64,000 nt of DNA from Acidobacteriota bacterium (GCA_025352795.1 JANXSF010000013.1:1-64000); one strand, 5' to 3'. Shown: positions 26,410 to 37,574, numbered from the stretch's first letter. The notes: generated by a model from the sequence alone, not told the origin. Made by a program: numbers and translations.

Positions 26410-27846
26410 TTAGTGAGCATAGGGATGCAGGCTAAACGGTAGGCTAAATGTGAATTCCGAGCCTTTTCCGTCAACACTGGTCACCCAAACGTCACCGCCC
26501 TGCGCTTTTACCAAGTGCTTTACAATAGCAAGACCCAGTCCTGTCCCGCCCAATTCCTTACTTCGTACCTTATCTACCCGATAAAACCGTTCAAACAATC
26601 GTGGGAGCTCTTCTTGCGGAATCCCGATCCCGCTATCCCTTACGCTTATTTCGACACTTGCGGGATTTTCCTTTAGACCCAAACTGACAATTCCTCCCAC
26701 AGGGGTATATTTGATGGCGTTGTCCAAAAGATTCGTCAAAATCTGAACCACCGCTTCCGAATCACAGAACACCTCAGGGTTACTTTCATGGACATCCAAA
26801 GCCAATGTAATGTTCTTCTTAGCCGCTATGGGGCGCATGGAATCAACAGCGTCTTCCACCATCTGTTGTACTTTGGCGGAAGCCAGATGAAGCTTCCGCT
26901 GCCCCAGCTCTATTCTTGATAAAGTGAGCAAGTCTGCCGTAAGATTGGCCAACCGCTGGGCATTTTGACGAATAATTTCAACAAACCGGGCATTGTGCTG
27001 GGTATCTTCTAACGCGCCATCCAGCAAAGTTTCAGCATACCCTTGAATCGATGCGAGTGGAGTTCGAAGCTCGTGCGAAACATTGATCACGAAATCTTTC
27101 CGCACACGCTCCAGTTTTCCCAATTCCGCATGTTCCTTTTCGAGGGCCTGCACCATGCCCTGCAACTTTCCACCAGTTTCAATCAGCCGACTCCCCAGTA
27201 GCCCAAGTTCATCCTTGCCGGTTCGGGCCAAACCTGCCGAAAAATTTCCTTTGGCCAGTTGGTCAGCATATTCAATAATTGCCCCCAATCGCCCTGAAAC
27301 GTTACGAGCCAGAAATGCCGCCAGCAAAAAGGCAGGCAGAAAGGCCGCCACCGTAGAATACAGAAGCTGCCGTCGGATGTTGTCCACTCCCGATTGAATG
27401 CGCGATAACGGCACCGCCAATCGTAAAGCGCGGTGGCCATAAGGCAGCGCAAAATAAAGGAAATCGGTATTCAAAGTTTGACTAGTGTGAATACTGAAGC
27501 TTTCTCTGCCTGCCAACGCTTCCAGTATTTCAGGGCGATTCAAATGGTTTTCCATTTTCGATGCGTTGCCCGTTGAATCCGCCAGCACTCGCCCGCCCTG
27601 ATCCACAATCGTCAAACGCACACCTGCCGATTTGGCAAGTTTCTGCAACCCCTCGCCATCGCTCAGAATGGTGTCGATCTGCCCAGTGCTGGCCAGCATC
27701 CGCCCTTTTTCCGCCAGATCACCGCGCAGGAAATCCACATACGACGAATTGGTGACGCGGGAGGCTAACTGGTCCACTGCAATCAGCGCCAGCAATAGCA
27801 CCCCCAGCAGAAAGCCGATCAGCTTCAAAAATATCTTGCTGGTCAA
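26410..27846 (-). CDS. PhoR-like membrane sensor histidine kinase
   Basis: A 478-residue kinase. A membrane helix (residues about 7-27), a periplasmic sensor domain (about 30-165), a second helix (RQLLYSTVAAFLPAFLLAAF), a HAMP linker, HisKA with the H box NVSHELRTPLASIQGYAETL, then an ATPase domain with N box (NLLDNAIKYTPVGG), G1 (DSGIGIP) and G2 (GGTGLGLAIVKH). The only in-frame start is a TTG at 27846. It is close to PhoR of phosphate-sensing systems, but the signal is not proven. Partner regulator: 24469-25206. Confidence 0.9.
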   Translation of the reverse strand: MTSKIFLKLIGFLLGVLLLALIAVDQLASRVTNSSYVDFLRGDLAEKGRMLASTGQIDTILSDGEGLQKLAKSAGVRLTIVDQGGRVLADSTGNASKMENHLNRPEILEALAGRESFSIHTSQTLNTDFLYFALPYGHRALRLAVPLSRIQSGVDNIRRQLLYSTVAAFLPAFLLAAFLARNVSGRLGAIIEYADQLAKGNFSAGLARTGKDELGLLGSRLIETGGKLQGMVQALEKEHAELGKLERVRKDFVINVSHELRTPLASIQGYAETLLDGALEDTQHNARFVEIIRQNAQRLANLTADLLTLSRIELGQRKLHLASAKVQQMVEDAVDSMRPIAAKKNITLALDVHESNPEVFCDSEAVVQILTNLLDNAIKYTPVGGIVSLGLKENPASVEISVRDSGIGIPQEELPRLFERFYRVDKVRSKELGGTGLGLAIVKHLVKAQGGDVWVTSVDGKGSEFTFSLPFSLHPYAH

Positions 27847-27873
27847 ACAGTTTTCCAGAGCAACATAAGGGGA

Positions 27874-29001
27874 CTAGAGGTTGATCTCTTTCAGTTGTAT
27901 TTTCGACTTATCGTAGACGCCCAAACCAAGATGGCCGGCATACTCAATGTGTCCCGGTTCACGGATGAAACGGTTAGCGAACGGGTCAGCATTTTTGGCC
28001 TGCCCCTTCATCAGAATCGACGGATTTCGATCCCATACAGAGTGAGCGCCTTCTTGCTTTCGCTTAGTTTCAATGATGTCGATCAGCAAGCGATCCAGCG
28101 CAACCGGGTCCGTTCCCACTGAAATACGTCCAGGGTAAAAACGGTATTTCGGATTGGGGGCAAAGGGTCCGCCCTGCCAAACCGCGCGCAGCCCATCCAT
28201 GATCTGCAACACGGTTCGTGATTTCAAAGGCTCCACTTGGGCCAACGTCCCAATGAACGAATAGGTGTTGGTTTTTTCCCACTTATGCGACCGGGCCACA
28301 TTTCCAAAACTGCCATAGGCGATGTTTTTTAAGCATCCAGTAACGCCGCTGGCACCGTGGTCCTTCATATTCGGGACATTGATTATTTTTGTGAAGTGAT
28401 CGGTAATCATGCGCACCAGATTGGAACGCGTGTCATCTTCACCGAAAAAATCCACTTCCACATACGTCTTGGGATCGTAACCGCGCAGGTTATCGCGCAA
28501 GTGACTCGCCGCTTGAATGTGGACGCCTTCCGGCACATATTTTTCATAATGAACCGTATCCACTTGATCCTGAAATCGTTCATACAGCCATATGTTGTTC
28601 GCCTTGACGCCAACTTCAATAAGGTTCCGAACAATCTCGGCAACCACTACCGGATGCGAACAAACGTTGGGTGCACCAGAGCAGTTTAACTTGATTCCCA
28701 CCACGTCTGCGGGGACGATGAAGCGACGCCAGCAATCGCGGACATCTTTGTCACCAGTAAGTTCCAACATGGCTCGACGCATCATATCACGGACCACTGC
28801 GGCATCTACCGCTTCAGTTTGCGGATTGATCGACTTCGCCGACTGGGCAGCCACTACTTTCCCTGGATACAATCCAGGCATGCCCAGAAGGCCCTCTGGT
28901 TGATAGTTCGACACAATTTTGTACTTCGGAAGCTCGGACCCAACTGCTGCCGCAACCAGGGCCGAGGTAGTGGGGAGTGAAATGAAGGTTCGTCGTCGCA
29001 T
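27874..29001 (-). CDS. Tat-exported DUF362 protein
   Basis: A 375-residue protein with a twin-arginine signal (RRRTFISLPTTSALVAAAVG) followed by a DUF362 domain. Family members are uncharacterised, and some are fused to ferredoxin domains, but no CxxCxxC cluster is seen here. Recognisable features are the KLNCSGAPNVCSHP stretch, NVPNMKDHGASGVTGCLKN and GTDPVALDRLLIDIIE near the C-terminus. It is divergent from a gene for another Tat-exported protein (RidA type) 42 bp away, so the two may share a control region. It lies 27 bp upstream of the kinase gene. Confidence 0.85.
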   Translation of the reverse strand: MRRRTFISLPTTSALVAAAVGSELPKYKIVSNYQPEGLLGMPGLYPGKVVAAQSAKSINPQTEAVDAAVVRDMMRRAMLELTGDKDVRDCWRRFIVPADVVGIKLNCSGAPNVCSHPVVVAEIVRNLIEVGVKANNIWLYERFQDQVDTVHYEKYVPEGVHIQAASHLRDNLRGYDPKTYVEVDFFGEDDTRSNLVRMITDHFTKIINVPNMKDHGASGVTGCLKNIAYGSFGNVARSHKWEKTNTYSFIGTLAQVEPLKSRTVLQIMDGLRAVWQGGPFAPNPKYRFYPGRISVGTDPVALDRLLIDIIETKRKQEGAHSVWDRNPSILMKGQAKNADPFANRFIREPGHIEYAGHLGLGVYDKSKIQLKEINL

Positions 29002-29043
29002 ACAATTGCTCTTTTAGGCAACGTAACACGAAAGGAGCTCAAA

Positions 29044-29496
29044 ATGGAACCAGTAAACAAACCCTCACGACGCAAAGCCCTCTTCGGGGTGGCTGCAGCA
29101 ACTGCCGCACTCCCCCTGCAGGCACAAACAACCCCAACAAAAAAGGTGCATCGAAAAGGTGCCAAACCGGCCAAGACGCCTCTATTTAACGGAGCAGTTT
29201 CTTATGGAAACCTGCTCTTCATTGCAGGCAAAGGTGCCCACTTTCCTGGCGATATCAAAGCACATACCAAACATGTGCTGGATGAAGTGCAAAAAGAATT
29301 GGAAGGCGCCGGATCTTCCATGTCAAAAGTTTTGAAATGCAATGTGTACCTGAACGACCTGAAAGATTATAAGGGGATGAACGAGGAATTTCTGGGTCGC
29401 TTTGGGGAGGAACCACCAGTGCGTACAACCATTGCCGCCGCTGGGGGAATCCCTGGTGATTCGTTGGTTGAAATCGACGTCATCGCTTACATTTAG
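29044..29496 (+). CDS. RidA-family protein with a Tat signal
   Basis: A 150-residue RidA/YjgF-type protein. Family members hydrolyse reactive enamine/imine intermediates. The conserved Arg of the active site is Arg127 (PPVRTTI) and the late Glu is Glu143 (LVEIDVIAY), so the site looks functional. Oddly, it starts with a twin-arginine signal, SRRKALFGVAAATAALPLQA (residues 8-27), which would send it to the periplasm, whereas classical RidA is cytosolic. A good ribosome site (AGGAGC) precedes the ATG. A 9-bp inverted repeat follows the stop. Confidence 0.88.
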   Translation: MEPVNKPSRRKALFGVAAATAALPLQAQTTPTKKVHRKGAKPAKTPLFNGAVSYGNLLFIAGKGAHFPGDIKAHTKHVLDEVQKELEGAGSSMSKVLKCNVYLNDLKDYKGMNEEFLGRFGEEPPVRTTIAAAGGIPGDSLVEIDVIAYI

Positions 29497-29509
29497 TGCT
29501 TGGTCCGCA

Positions 29510-29539
29510 GTAGAGACTTGCTCCACAGTGAGTCTCTAC
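29510..29539 (+). terminator. Inverted repeat after the RidA gene
   Basis: Arms GTAGAGACT (29510-29518) and AGTCTCTAC (29531-29539) with a 12-nt loop, 13 bp past the stop. There is no proper T-run, only CAAAAAC, so termination is plausible but unproven. Confidence 0.45.
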
Positions 29540-29719
29540 CAAAAACGGGACCTGAATACCATTTTCAGGATAAACTCAATTGTCAGTGACCTGTGTTAAA
29601 TATAAATAAAGTGTATCGAAAGTATTCTTTCCGTCGATATAATTAAAGCGCCTTCTCTTTGGCTCGCATTCTTACGCGCCTTTAAGTTGAAGAACCCTAT
29701 TTTTGGAGACATAGCGTCC

Positions 29720-32700
29720 ATGCAGACAAGCAGTATCAATTTCAAGTTTCACCTCAAAACAATCACCATCCCCCTGATGTTGTTCCTGGTTTCCCTGGCC
29801 GCAATCGTGCCGGTAACCGCTCAACAAACTACCGGCACGTTGCTTGGAACCATCACCGATTCTACTGGCGCCACCATTGCCGGCGTCACCATCCGCGTCA
29901 CCAATCTGGCCACCAGCACTCAACGTGAAATGCTGACCGATGCCACCGGCAACTATAGGATCCCTTCTCTTCCGGCTGGAAATTACCGGCTACGAGTTTC
30001 TAAAGATGGATTCCAATTGCAACAAGTGGAAAGCACCGCATTGCAAGTGGAACAAGCTGCTCGATTAGACTTTACGCTTAGGGTCGGCAACATCACAGAA
30101 ACGGTTGAGGTGATAGCCTCCGCCGCATTGCTTCAGACGGAAAATGCCAGTGTGGGAACGGTAATTGATTCCAGCAAGATTGCTGATCTGCCGTTGAATG
30201 GCCGCAATTTTATTCAGTTAGCCCAACTGGTTCCTGGTGTGCAGGCGGGAACGCCGGGCTCCATCACGGTGCGTCGTGGACGCGGTTCGGTAGGTCAAAC
30301 AGATTCCGCTTACGGTTCCACTGCGGCTTCGGCCAATGGTTCGCGCGATACAGCTAATCGCTTTTATCTGGACGGAATTGAAGTGATGGATTACGATGCC
30401 ATGACTTACAGTTTTTCCCCTTCAGTCGATTCGCTAGCTGAGTTCAAGGTGCAAACCAGCACCTATTCCGGCGAGTTCGGCGGTGCGCCTGGCGGCCAGA
30501 TCAACATGATCACCAAGAGCGGATCAAACGCCTTCCACGGGACACTGTGGGAGTTTAACCGCAACGATCAGTTAACCCAAAGCTACGACGCCATTGCCCA
30601 GAAAAGTGTCACATCCCCACGGTTGAATCGCAATCAGTTCGGCGCCAACATCAGTGGTCCGGTGTTGCTTCCAAAAATTTATAACGGCAAGAACAAGACT
30701 TTCTTCTTCTTCAATTGGGAATCCGGTTATGCGGCCCAAGGCTTGGCCCCGTCTTACCTGATTGTCCCGACCGTTGCTCAACGCGGCGGCGATTTCCGTG
30801 GGCTGGTGGATTCTAAGAAAGTTCCCATCACTTTGAAAGATCCGCTAGGCGTCGGCATTATTGGCAATGTGATTCCCAAAACATTGCTCAGCCCGCAAAC
30901 ACAAGCCTTCCTCAATTTTGAACCGTTACCCAACACCAGCAACGGCGTGTTCAATTTCCTCACCACAGCCTCAAGTGCTGTCTCCCGTCAGAAGAACTTC
31001 GCCACACGCATTGATCACAACATCTCCAATCGCGATACGGTGGCTGGTCGTTATGTGATCAACGATACCTACGAAGCAGGCACGCCTGTCTGGGGTCACG
31101 ACGAACGCAACAACAATGGACGGACACAGAACCTTTCCCTTTCCTGGACCCGTACGATCAACGCCCACACCGTGAACGAAATGCGCGGCGGCTGGCATCG
31201 CTTTAACGAAGCCGAAGTGTTCGGCACTACCAACGACGCCAATTTCGACGTTGTCGGCAAAATGGGTTTACCCCTGGTATCCCGGTTGCCTGAAGAGTTT
31301 GGACCGCCCACCATTTCCGTTAGTGGACCTGATGGCGTCTACAACATGTACAACTTGCAGCGGCAAATTGGACCGCGCATTCGTTCCAACTCCATTGCCC
31401 CCTTCACCGATACACTTTCCTTACAGAAGGGAGCACACTTCCTGAAGATCGGTGGTGAACTGGATCGTCGCGGAGTCACCTTCAGTCAGGCCCGCGCCCC
31501 TCGCGGATCATTCACGTTTGACGGCACCTACACTGGTTCCGCTGCGGCCGATTTTCTACTCGGCTATATTCGCAGTGACAACGTCAACCCAACTCGCACC
31601 AACACCGACTTGACCAACTATTGGACTGGCTTGTTCGTCAATGACGATTGGAAAGTTACCTCCCGTCTGAACGTCACCTTGGGGGTTCGCTACGATTACT
31701 TCCAACGCTACAAACAGAAAGATGATCGCTTTGTCAACGTCCAACAGAATGGATTTGTAATTGCCAATACGGTAAACACCACCAACTCGCCCTATGGACG
31801 CCAACTGATAGCCAAGGACGGCAACAATTTTGGACCGCGCATCGGCTTTGCATGGCGACCTTCTATGATTCCTGGTGAAACTGTAATTCGTGGTGGCTAT
31901 GGCTTGTACTACACGCCACAAATATCCAATGCCATTTTTGCTATGGCTGAAGGTGCCCAGGCAACGGCTGGCGCAAGCCTCGCTGGCAACATTGTCGGCG
32001 CGCCGAATTTATTCTTCAGCAATCCTTTCCCTGCTGCAACCACAGCCGCTGGATTGCCATTCGCTGTGAGTAACGATCAGAACATGCGCGATAGTTACGT
32101 CCAACAATGGAACGTCAACATTCAGCGCAAGCTGCCCGGGAATGTTGTTTTAGACGTCGGTTACGTGGGCTCCAAAGGCACCCGCCTGGTGGTCACTTTC
32201 ACCGATCTGAATCGTCCATTGGTGGTGGTTGACCCACGCACTCCTGGACTTGCATCACTCAACGCCCGTCGACCCAATCAGGAATACCCTCGGGCGGTAA
32301 CTGGTGACAAATCTATCGGCAATTCCATTTATCACTCCTTGCAAGTGAAGGGGGAACGGAGATTCGCTCATGGCTTCACCTTCCTCACTGCTTACACTTA
32401 CTCCAAGTCGATTTCCGGTCCTTCTGACATCGGCGGCCAAGTCGGCGGCGGCGGCTTCATCGGTACAATTCAGGATTACAATTACCTGCAAGGCGAACGC
32501 TCTGTTTCCGGTTTCGATCTGCGACACCGCTTCGTCAACACGGTACTGTACGATATTCCCTTCGCCCGCCGTATGCATGGCGTTGCCAAAATAGTTCTGG
32601 ATGGCTGGCAGGCTTCCAGCATCATGACCTTCCAAGGCGGCTTCCCTGCCCCCATTGGATTTGGTGTCGATACAACAGGCACTGGCATCGGCTCACGGCC

Positions 32701-33061
32701 GGATTTGGTTGCTGGACAAAACGGCAATCTCCCAGGAGATCAACGCACCTGGACTCGCTGGTTCAACACGGCAGCGTTTGCTCAGACTCCTTTCGGACGT
32801 TTCGGAACCGCTCCCCGCACCAACGCGATTCGTCTGCCAGGCTTGACCAACGTGGATTTCTCCATGCATAAGGCAGTGAAGTTCAAGGAAACACGTTCCA
32901 TAGAAGTGCGCGCTGAAGTCTTCAACTTGTTTAAGAACTTCAACCCCGATCCAGCAACTGTCGATCTGAACATCCGTTCGGCAACGTTCGGAGCAGTTGG
33001 CGGCGGCGTGCAAGGAATCACTACTCGGGTGATTCAGTTGGGCGCTAAGTTGAATTTTTAG
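29720..33061 (+). CDS. Oar-like TonB-dependent outer-membrane receptor
   Basis: A receptor of 1113 residues. A signal peptide (hydrophobic core ending VPVTAQ) is followed by a carboxypeptidase-regulatory-like domain (GTLLGTITDSTGATIAGVTI), a plug domain (ADLPLNGRNFIQLAQLVPGV) and a long beta-barrel whose last strand ends in an aromatic residue (VIQLGAKLNF). Such receptors are very numerous in Acidobacteria and import large substrates, often carbohydrates. The ATG at 29720 is chosen because GGAG lies 11 nt upstream; an in-frame TTG lies at 29687. Substrate unknown. A strong terminator follows. Confidence 0.92.
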   Translation: MQTSSINFKFHLKTITIPLMLFLVSLAAIVPVTAQQTTGTLLGTITDSTGATIAGVTIRVTNLATSTQREMLTDATGNYRIPSLPAGNYRLRVSKDGFQLQQVESTALQVEQAARLDFTLRVGNITETVEVIASAALLQTENASVGTVIDSSKIADLPLNGRNFIQLAQLVPGVQAGTPGSITVRRGRGSVGQTDSAYGSTAASANGSRDTANRFYLDGIEVMDYDAMTYSFSPSVDSLAEFKVQTSTYSGEFGGAPGGQINMITKSGSNAFHGTLWEFNRNDQLTQSYDAIAQKSVTSPRLNRNQFGANISGPVLLPKIYNGKNKTFFFFNWESGYAAQGLAPSYLIVPTVAQRGGDFRGLVDSKKVPITLKDPLGVGIIGNVIPKTLLSPQTQAFLNFEPLPNTSNGVFNFLTTASSAVSRQKNFATRIDHNISNRDTVAGRYVINDTYEAGTPVWGHDERNNNGRTQNLSLSWTRTINAHTVNEMRGGWHRFNEAEVFGTTNDANFDVVGKMGLPLVSRLPEEFGPPTISVSGPDGVYNMYNLQRQIGPRIRSNSIAPFTDTLSLQKGAHFLKIGGELDRRGVTFSQARAPRGSFTFDGTYTGSAAADFLLGYIRSDNVNPTRTNTDLTNYWTGLFVNDDWKVTSRLNVTLGVRYDYFQRYKQKDDRFVNVQQNGFVIANTVNTTNSPYGRQLIAKDGNNFGPRIGFAWRPSMIPGETVIRGGYGLYYTPQISNAIFAMAEGAQATAGASLAGNIVGAPNLFFSNPFPAATTAAGLPFAVSNDQNMRDSYVQQWNVNIQRKLPGNVVLDVGYVGSKGTRLVVTFTDLNRPLVVVDPRTPGLASLNARRPNQEYPRAVTGDKSIGNSIYHSLQVKGERRFAHGFTFLTAYTYSKSISGPSDIGGQVGGGGFIGTIQDYNYLQGERSVSGFDLRHRFVNTVLYDIPFARRMHGVAKIVLDGWQASSIMTFQGGFPAPIGFGVDTTGTGIGSRPDLVAGQNGNLPGDQRTWTRWFNTAAFAQTPFGRFGTAPRTNAIRLPGLTNVDFSMHKAVKFKETRSIEVRAEVFNLFKNFNPDPATVDLNIRSATFGAVGGGVQGITTRVIQLGAKLNF

Positions 33062-33084
33062 TTTGGATGATTAGCAGTAGTAAG

Positions 33085-33116
33085 AAGGTGCCGCTCGCAA
33101 GGGCGGCACCTTTTTG
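33085..33116 (+). terminator. Rho-independent terminator of the TonB receptor gene
   Basis: Perfect 10-bp arms AAGGTGCCGC (33085-33094) and GCGGCACCTT (33103-33112), an 8-nt loop and a following T-run. It lies 24 bp after the stop and before convergent serS. Confidence 0.9.
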
Positions 33117-33171
33117 TTTTTGAGGTAGGCTCGAAAAGTTTATTGATACTTTGTCAAATCAGTCATACCCC

Positions 33172-34455
33172 TTACCCCAACTTCCCCTGCTTCGTAATCA
33201 CTTCCGCATTCAGATACGGTTGCAGCGCCTTCGGCACTAATACACTGCCATCCTTCTGCTGGTAGTTTTCCACAATCGCCACCCATGTCCGACCCACCGC
33301 CAAACCGCTCCCATTCAAAGTATGCGCCGATTCCGCCTTGCCCTTCCCAGCCTTCACCCGGATGCTAGCTCGGCGTGCCTGGAATCCTTCAAACGTGGAA
33401 CAGGAAGAAATTTCTTTATACGCACTTTGACCCGGCAACCATACTTCCAAATCGTAAGTCTTGGCCGAAGAAAAGCCCATGTCCCTGGTACAAAGCAGCA
33501 TTCGCCGAAACGGCAATTCCAACCGCTTCAAAATATCTTCGGCATGCGACGTCAGCTTTTCCAATTCGTCATGGCTTTGCTCTGCCCGCGTGAACTTCAC
33601 CAGTTCCACTTTCTGAAATTGATGCTGGCGGATGATGCCGCGCACATCGCGCCCGTGGCTGCCCGCTTCACTGCGGAAACAAGGCGTGTAGGCACACAGG
33701 CTGATGGGCAAGTCATCGGCATTCAAAGTCTCATCCCGCAAAAGGTTCGTCACCGGGACCTCTGCTGTGGGCGCAAGCCAGAAATCTGTACCTTGGCACT
33801 TGAACAAATCCTCAGCAAATTTTGGCAATTGCCCAGTGCCATATAAGCTGGCGGAATTGACCAGGAACGGGGGCAGCACTTCGGTATATCCATGTTCTCG
33901 CGTGTGGACGTCCAACATAAAGTTGATCAACGCCCGCTCCAAACGGGCCCCAATGCCGATGTAAACGACGAACCGTGCACCAGTCACCTTGGCCGCACGC
34001 TCAAAATCCAGCAGCCCTAAATCCACGCCTAAATCCCAATGCGGCTGTGGCGGAAAATCAAATTCCCTGGGTGTTCCAAATTTGTGGATCTCCACATTGT
34101 CATCTGCCGATTTCCCTACTGGTACCGATTCATGGGGCAGGTTCGGAATGCCCGCCAGTTCCAGTCGAAACTGTTCGTCCATTTCCGCAGCACGCTTCTG
34201 CAATTCAGCAATCTTTTCGCCCAACTGCCGCATTTGCGCCTGTTTTTCACCGGTATCTTGACCCGCTTTTTTTGCAGTGGCAATTTCCATGGACGCCGCA
34301 TTGCGCGATGCCTGCAGTTGCTCTGCCTCGGTCATCGCCGCCCGGCGCTCAATATCCTGAGCTCGTAGTGAGTCGACATCCAGCTCAAATCCCCGAGTGG
34401 CCAATCGGTCTTTAATGACATCCAGGTTACCGCGAAAGTATGATAAATCGTGCAC
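33172..34455 (-). CDS. serS: Serine-tRNA ligase
   Basis: Class II synthetase of 427 residues that charges tRNA-Ser. The N-terminal long coiled coil (residues about 28-105, e.g. [20 protein letters not shown]) grips the tRNA. The core has motif 2 ([22 protein letters not shown]) and motif 3 ([20 protein letters not shown]). The family position, length and start ([10 protein letters not shown]) are canonical. It is divergent from the lipoprotein cytochrome gene, whose first in-frame GTG overlaps the serS start by 6 bp. Confidence 0.97.
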   Translation of the reverse strand: MHDLSYFRGNLDVIKDRLATRGFELDVDSLRAQDIERRAAMTEAEQLQASRNAASMEIATAKKAGQDTGEKQAQMRQLGEKIAELQKRAAEMDEQFRLELAGIPNLPHESVPVGKSADDNVEIHKFGTPREFDFPPQPHWDLGVDLGLLDFERAAKVTGARFVVYIGIGARLERALINFMLDVHTREHGYTEVLPPFLVNSASLYGTGQLPKFAEDLFKCQGTDFWLAPTAEVPVTNLLRDETLNADDLPISLCAYTPCFRSEAGSHGRDVRGIIRQHQFQKVELVKFTRAEQSHDELEKLTSHAEDILKRLELPFRRMLLCTRDMGFSSAKTYDLEVWLPGQSAYKEISSCSTFEGFQARRASIRVKAGKGKAESAHTLNGSGLAVGRTWVAIVENYQQKDGSVLVPKALQPYLNAEVITKQGKLG

Positions 34456-34461
34456 CTTTCC

Positions 34462-37461
34462 ATGCTATCGCAAAACCGTATTCGTACTCTTCTGTTGGCA
34501 ATCCTCCTAACCCCATCCTGTGCCAAAAAGGAAAATCATCCCGATCAGGCGGCGATGACGCCGGAACAGTCCCGCGCCGCCATTCAATTGACCGAAGATT
34601 TCAAGGTGGAATTGTTCGCCAGTGAACCCCAAGTAGTGGACCCGGTGGAAATGGTGTGGGATGAAAATGGTCGCATCTACGTGGCCGAAATGATGGACTA
34701 TCCTGACGATCCGCTGCCTGGCAAAGATCCCCTGTCGCGCATTCGCGTGCTGGAAGATACCGACCACGATGGCAAGATCGACAAGAGCTATATCTTTGCC
34801 GACAAGCTACTGCAAGTGAGCAGTATGTTGCCCTACAAAGGTGGCTTGATCGTTGGCTGCGCGCCCGATATTTTGTTCCTCAAAGATACAGATGGCGATG
34901 GCAAAGCCGATACCCGCGAAGTACTCTTCACTGGCTGGCCCAAAGTGAATCCTGAAGGACGCATCACCAATCTTCGTTACGGCATCGACAACTGGATTTA
35001 CGCAGCCAACAATGGTGCCGATGCAAAGGTCACCGTCCCTGGTAAATCTGCTGAACCGTTATTGCTGCGTGGTGCCGATTTTCGTTTCCGCCTGGATACA
35101 AGCCAGATGGAACGCGTTTCCGGCCCCGCCCAATTCGGCTTAACCATGGACGATTGGGGCAATCGCTTCATCACCCAAAATACGATTCATGTGCGCCAGG
35201 CTATCGTTCCTGCACAATATTTAAGCCGCGCATTGACTCTGGAAACTGGCCCTGTATCGGCTGATATTTCTGATCACGGCAAAGGAACTTCACCCATGTT
35301 CCCTCTCACCAAACCGCAGCAATGGCGCGTTTCCCGCACGGATCTTCGGCAGAAAAGGTATAACGACACCAACCCGGGTCGCGTGGAACACTTGGAAGGA
35401 TTCTTCACCGCAGCCAGTGGTGGTACCGTCTACACAGGCGACGTTTTTCCCGACGAATATTCCAACAACCTGTTCACTGGCGACGTCAGCGCCAACCTGG
35501 TTCACCGTGACATTTTGGAACCCGATGGAATGACCTTCAAAGCGAAACGTTCGAAGGATAAAACCGAATTTCTGGCGTCCACCGACGTCTGGTTCCGACC
35601 CTGCCATTTTGCGAATTCGCCGGATGGCTTGCTCTACATCACCGACATGTATCGCGAGTTCATTGAGACTCCCGAATCCATCCCCGAAGAGCTCAGAAAA
35701 GGCATGGATTTTTGGAGTGGCATGGACAAAGGCCGCATCTATCGGCTGGTTCCGAATCATCCGCGCAAAAAGCGTTCGCTGGATGTGAAATTGGGCGCAC
35801 TGTCCAGTGCCGAGTTAGTAAAACTTCTTGAGGAAACCAATGGCTGGCATCGAAATACAGCGCAACGATTGCTGGTTGAAAAGCAGGATAAATCGGTGGT
35901 GCCAGCACTGGTCGAAATGGCGGCCAAAAGCACATTACCCCAAGCCCGTCTGCATGCCCTTTATGTGTTGGAGGGTCTGAAAGCATTGCAGGCTGCGCAA
36001 ATTGAAGCTGCGTTGCAGGATCCGAATGTTTATTTGCGGGAACACGCGCTACGTTTGGGGGAACCGTTTCTTTCAACCAACACATCTCTTCAATCAGCAG
36101 TTCTGAAGATGGCAGGCGATAAAGAACTTCGCGTACTTCATCAGTTGGCTTACACGTTGGGTGAATTTTCGACTCCAGCAGCACGTCAAACATTGGCGAA
36201 GTTAGCCAATGAACATGCCGATGACAATTGGTTCCGCATCGCAATTCTGACTTCCGCCGCGGACAGCCCGGCAGATTTTTTAGAGACCATGATGCGCAGC
36301 GGAACGTCATGGCAAGTTCCAGCCTTTGTTCAGCAACTGGGATCACTCATCGGTGCCCGGCAAAATCCCGCAGAGATTTCGAAACTACTATCCATTACTG
36401 GTCGCTTGAAAAATCCCGAAGCTGCTTTCACCGGCCTAGCTCGCGGGCTGGAACTCGCCGCAGGTCATCGTTTGGATGTTCCGAGTGCGGAGGCCGTATT
36501 TACGCGTGTTTTGAATCAGCCCGAACCAAATTTGGAAGCTGCGGCGTGGCGCGCGGCGCGCTTTTTCAACCTGCCAGGCATCTTGAAAAAGGCCACCAGA
36601 GACGCGGTGAATACTGACCTGCCTCCAGCCAAAAGAGCCGCCGCCGTGCGCGCCTTGGCGAGTGGGAATTTCAACCAGGCAACCGCTATTCTGGACAAAG
36701 TCTTTACCCAACCAGGGGACCCCGCTGTGCAAACTGCCGCAATAGAAACGCTGTCACTATTCAGCGAAACGGCAGCCGCCCATCAGATTGTGAGGCACTG
36801 GAAAGTGAGTGGTCCAGAAGCGCGCACCAAAGCGTTGACCGGTATGTTGAGCCGTCGCGATTGGGCACCAGTGCTGCTTGACGCCATCGACAAAGGGGAT
36901 GTGGAAGCCTCCGCCATCGAAGTGGGTGCCCGCTCTCGTTTACTTGAAGCGAAGGACCCCGTCATTGCCGCGCGCGCCAAAAAACTGTTTCAAGCGGCAG
37001 CAGGGGATCGTGCCAAAGTGGTTGCCGAATATGCCGACGCCGTCAACTTGAACGGAGATCCACTGAAAGGTAAAACTCGGTTTGAAGAGAACTGCGCCAA
37101 GTGCCATTCGCCGGGTAAGCAGGGCGGTCGCGTAGGGCCCGATCTTTCAGGCGTGAACAACAAGTCGAAGAGAGAGTTGCTGGAGTCCATCCTAAATCCT
37201 AGCTACGCTATTGATCCACGGTTTACCAACTACATGGTGACCACGAATGATACGCGCGTTTTTGACGGCATCATTGCCAACGAAACTCCTGGCGCGATTA
37301 CGCTTCGTGGAGGATCGGGTGAAGGCGACGTTTCCATTTTGCGCAAGAACATTGCCGAAGTAAGGGCATCCAGCATTTCCTTGATGCCAGACGAATTAGA
37401 GAAGGCTCTGGGAAAGCAAGGCTTGGCAGATGTGATTGCCTATCTGCGAGCCGGTTTGTAG
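34462..37461 (+). CDS. Lipoprotein dehydrogenase/HEAT/cytochrome c (PVC type)
   Basis: A 999-residue exported lipoprotein with the lipobox LTPSC at its N-terminus. An N-terminal six-bladed propeller of the membrane-bound dehydrogenase type ([21 protein letters not shown] ... [12 protein letters not shown]) is followed by HEAT-like repeats (about 430-870). A C-terminal heme domain has [15 protein letters not shown] and ESILNPS. Such proteins abound in Planctomycetes, Verrucomicrobia and Solibacter and are thought to oxidise sugars or other substrates; the substrate is unknown. The ATG at 34462 is preferred over the GTG at 34450, which would overlap serS. Confidence 0.87.
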   Translation: MLSQNRIRTLLLAILLTPSCAKKENHPDQAAMTPEQSRAAIQLTEDFKVELFASEPQVVDPVEMVWDENGRIYVAEMMDYPDDPLPGKDPLSRIRVLEDTDHDGKIDKSYIFADKLLQVSSMLPYKGGLIVGCAPDILFLKDTDGDGKADTREVLFTGWPKVNPEGRITNLRYGIDNWIYAANNGADAKVTVPGKSAEPLLLRGADFRFRLDTSQMERVSGPAQFGLTMDDWGNRFITQNTIHVRQAIVPAQYLSRALTLETGPVSADISDHGKGTSPMFPLTKPQQWRVSRTDLRQKRYNDTNPGRVEHLEGFFTAASGGTVYTGDVFPDEYSNNLFTGDVSANLVHRDILEPDGMTFKAKRSKDKTEFLASTDVWFRPCHFANSPDGLLYITDMYREFIETPESIPEELRKGMDFWSGMDKGRIYRLVPNHPRKKRSLDVKLGALSSAELVKLLEETNGWHRNTAQRLLVEKQDKSVVPALVEMAAKSTLPQARLHALYVLEGLKALQAAQIEAALQDPNVYLREHALRLGEPFLSTNTSLQSAVLKMAGDKELRVLHQLAYTLGEFSTPAARQTLAKLANEHADDNWFRIAILTSAADSPADFLETMMRSGTSWQVPAFVQQLGSLIGARQNPAEISKLLSITGRLKNPEAAFTGLARGLELAAGHRLDVPSAEAVFTRVLNQPEPNLEAAAWRAARFFNLPGILKKATRDAVNTDLPPAKRAAAVRALASGNFNQATAILDKVFTQPGDPAVQTAAIETLSLFSETAAAHQIVRHWKVSGPEARTKALTGMLSRRDWAPVLLDAIDKGDVEASAIEVGARSRLLEAKDPVIAARAKKLFQAAAGDRAKVVAEYADAVNLNGDPLKGKTRFEENCAKCHSPGKQGGRVGPDLSGVNNKSKRELLESILNPSYAIDPRFTNYMVTTNDTRVFDGIIANETPGAITLRGGSGEGDVSILRKNIAEVRASSISLMPDELEKALGKQGLADVIAYLRAGL

Positions 37462-37574
37462 CCGACCGCCCACTCTAACCTGAATCCCGAAGTTGATTAC
37501 ACCTAACTCTCCAATGTCATGTAGTTTCTTGACAATTGGAATGAAAACTTCTCTCGCAAGCGAGCCAGCAGGCG

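Noticed and set aside
29580-29686. Possible tRNA or small RNA before the TonB receptor
   Set aside because: The AT-rich gap shows no cloverleaf and no TPsiC-loop signature.
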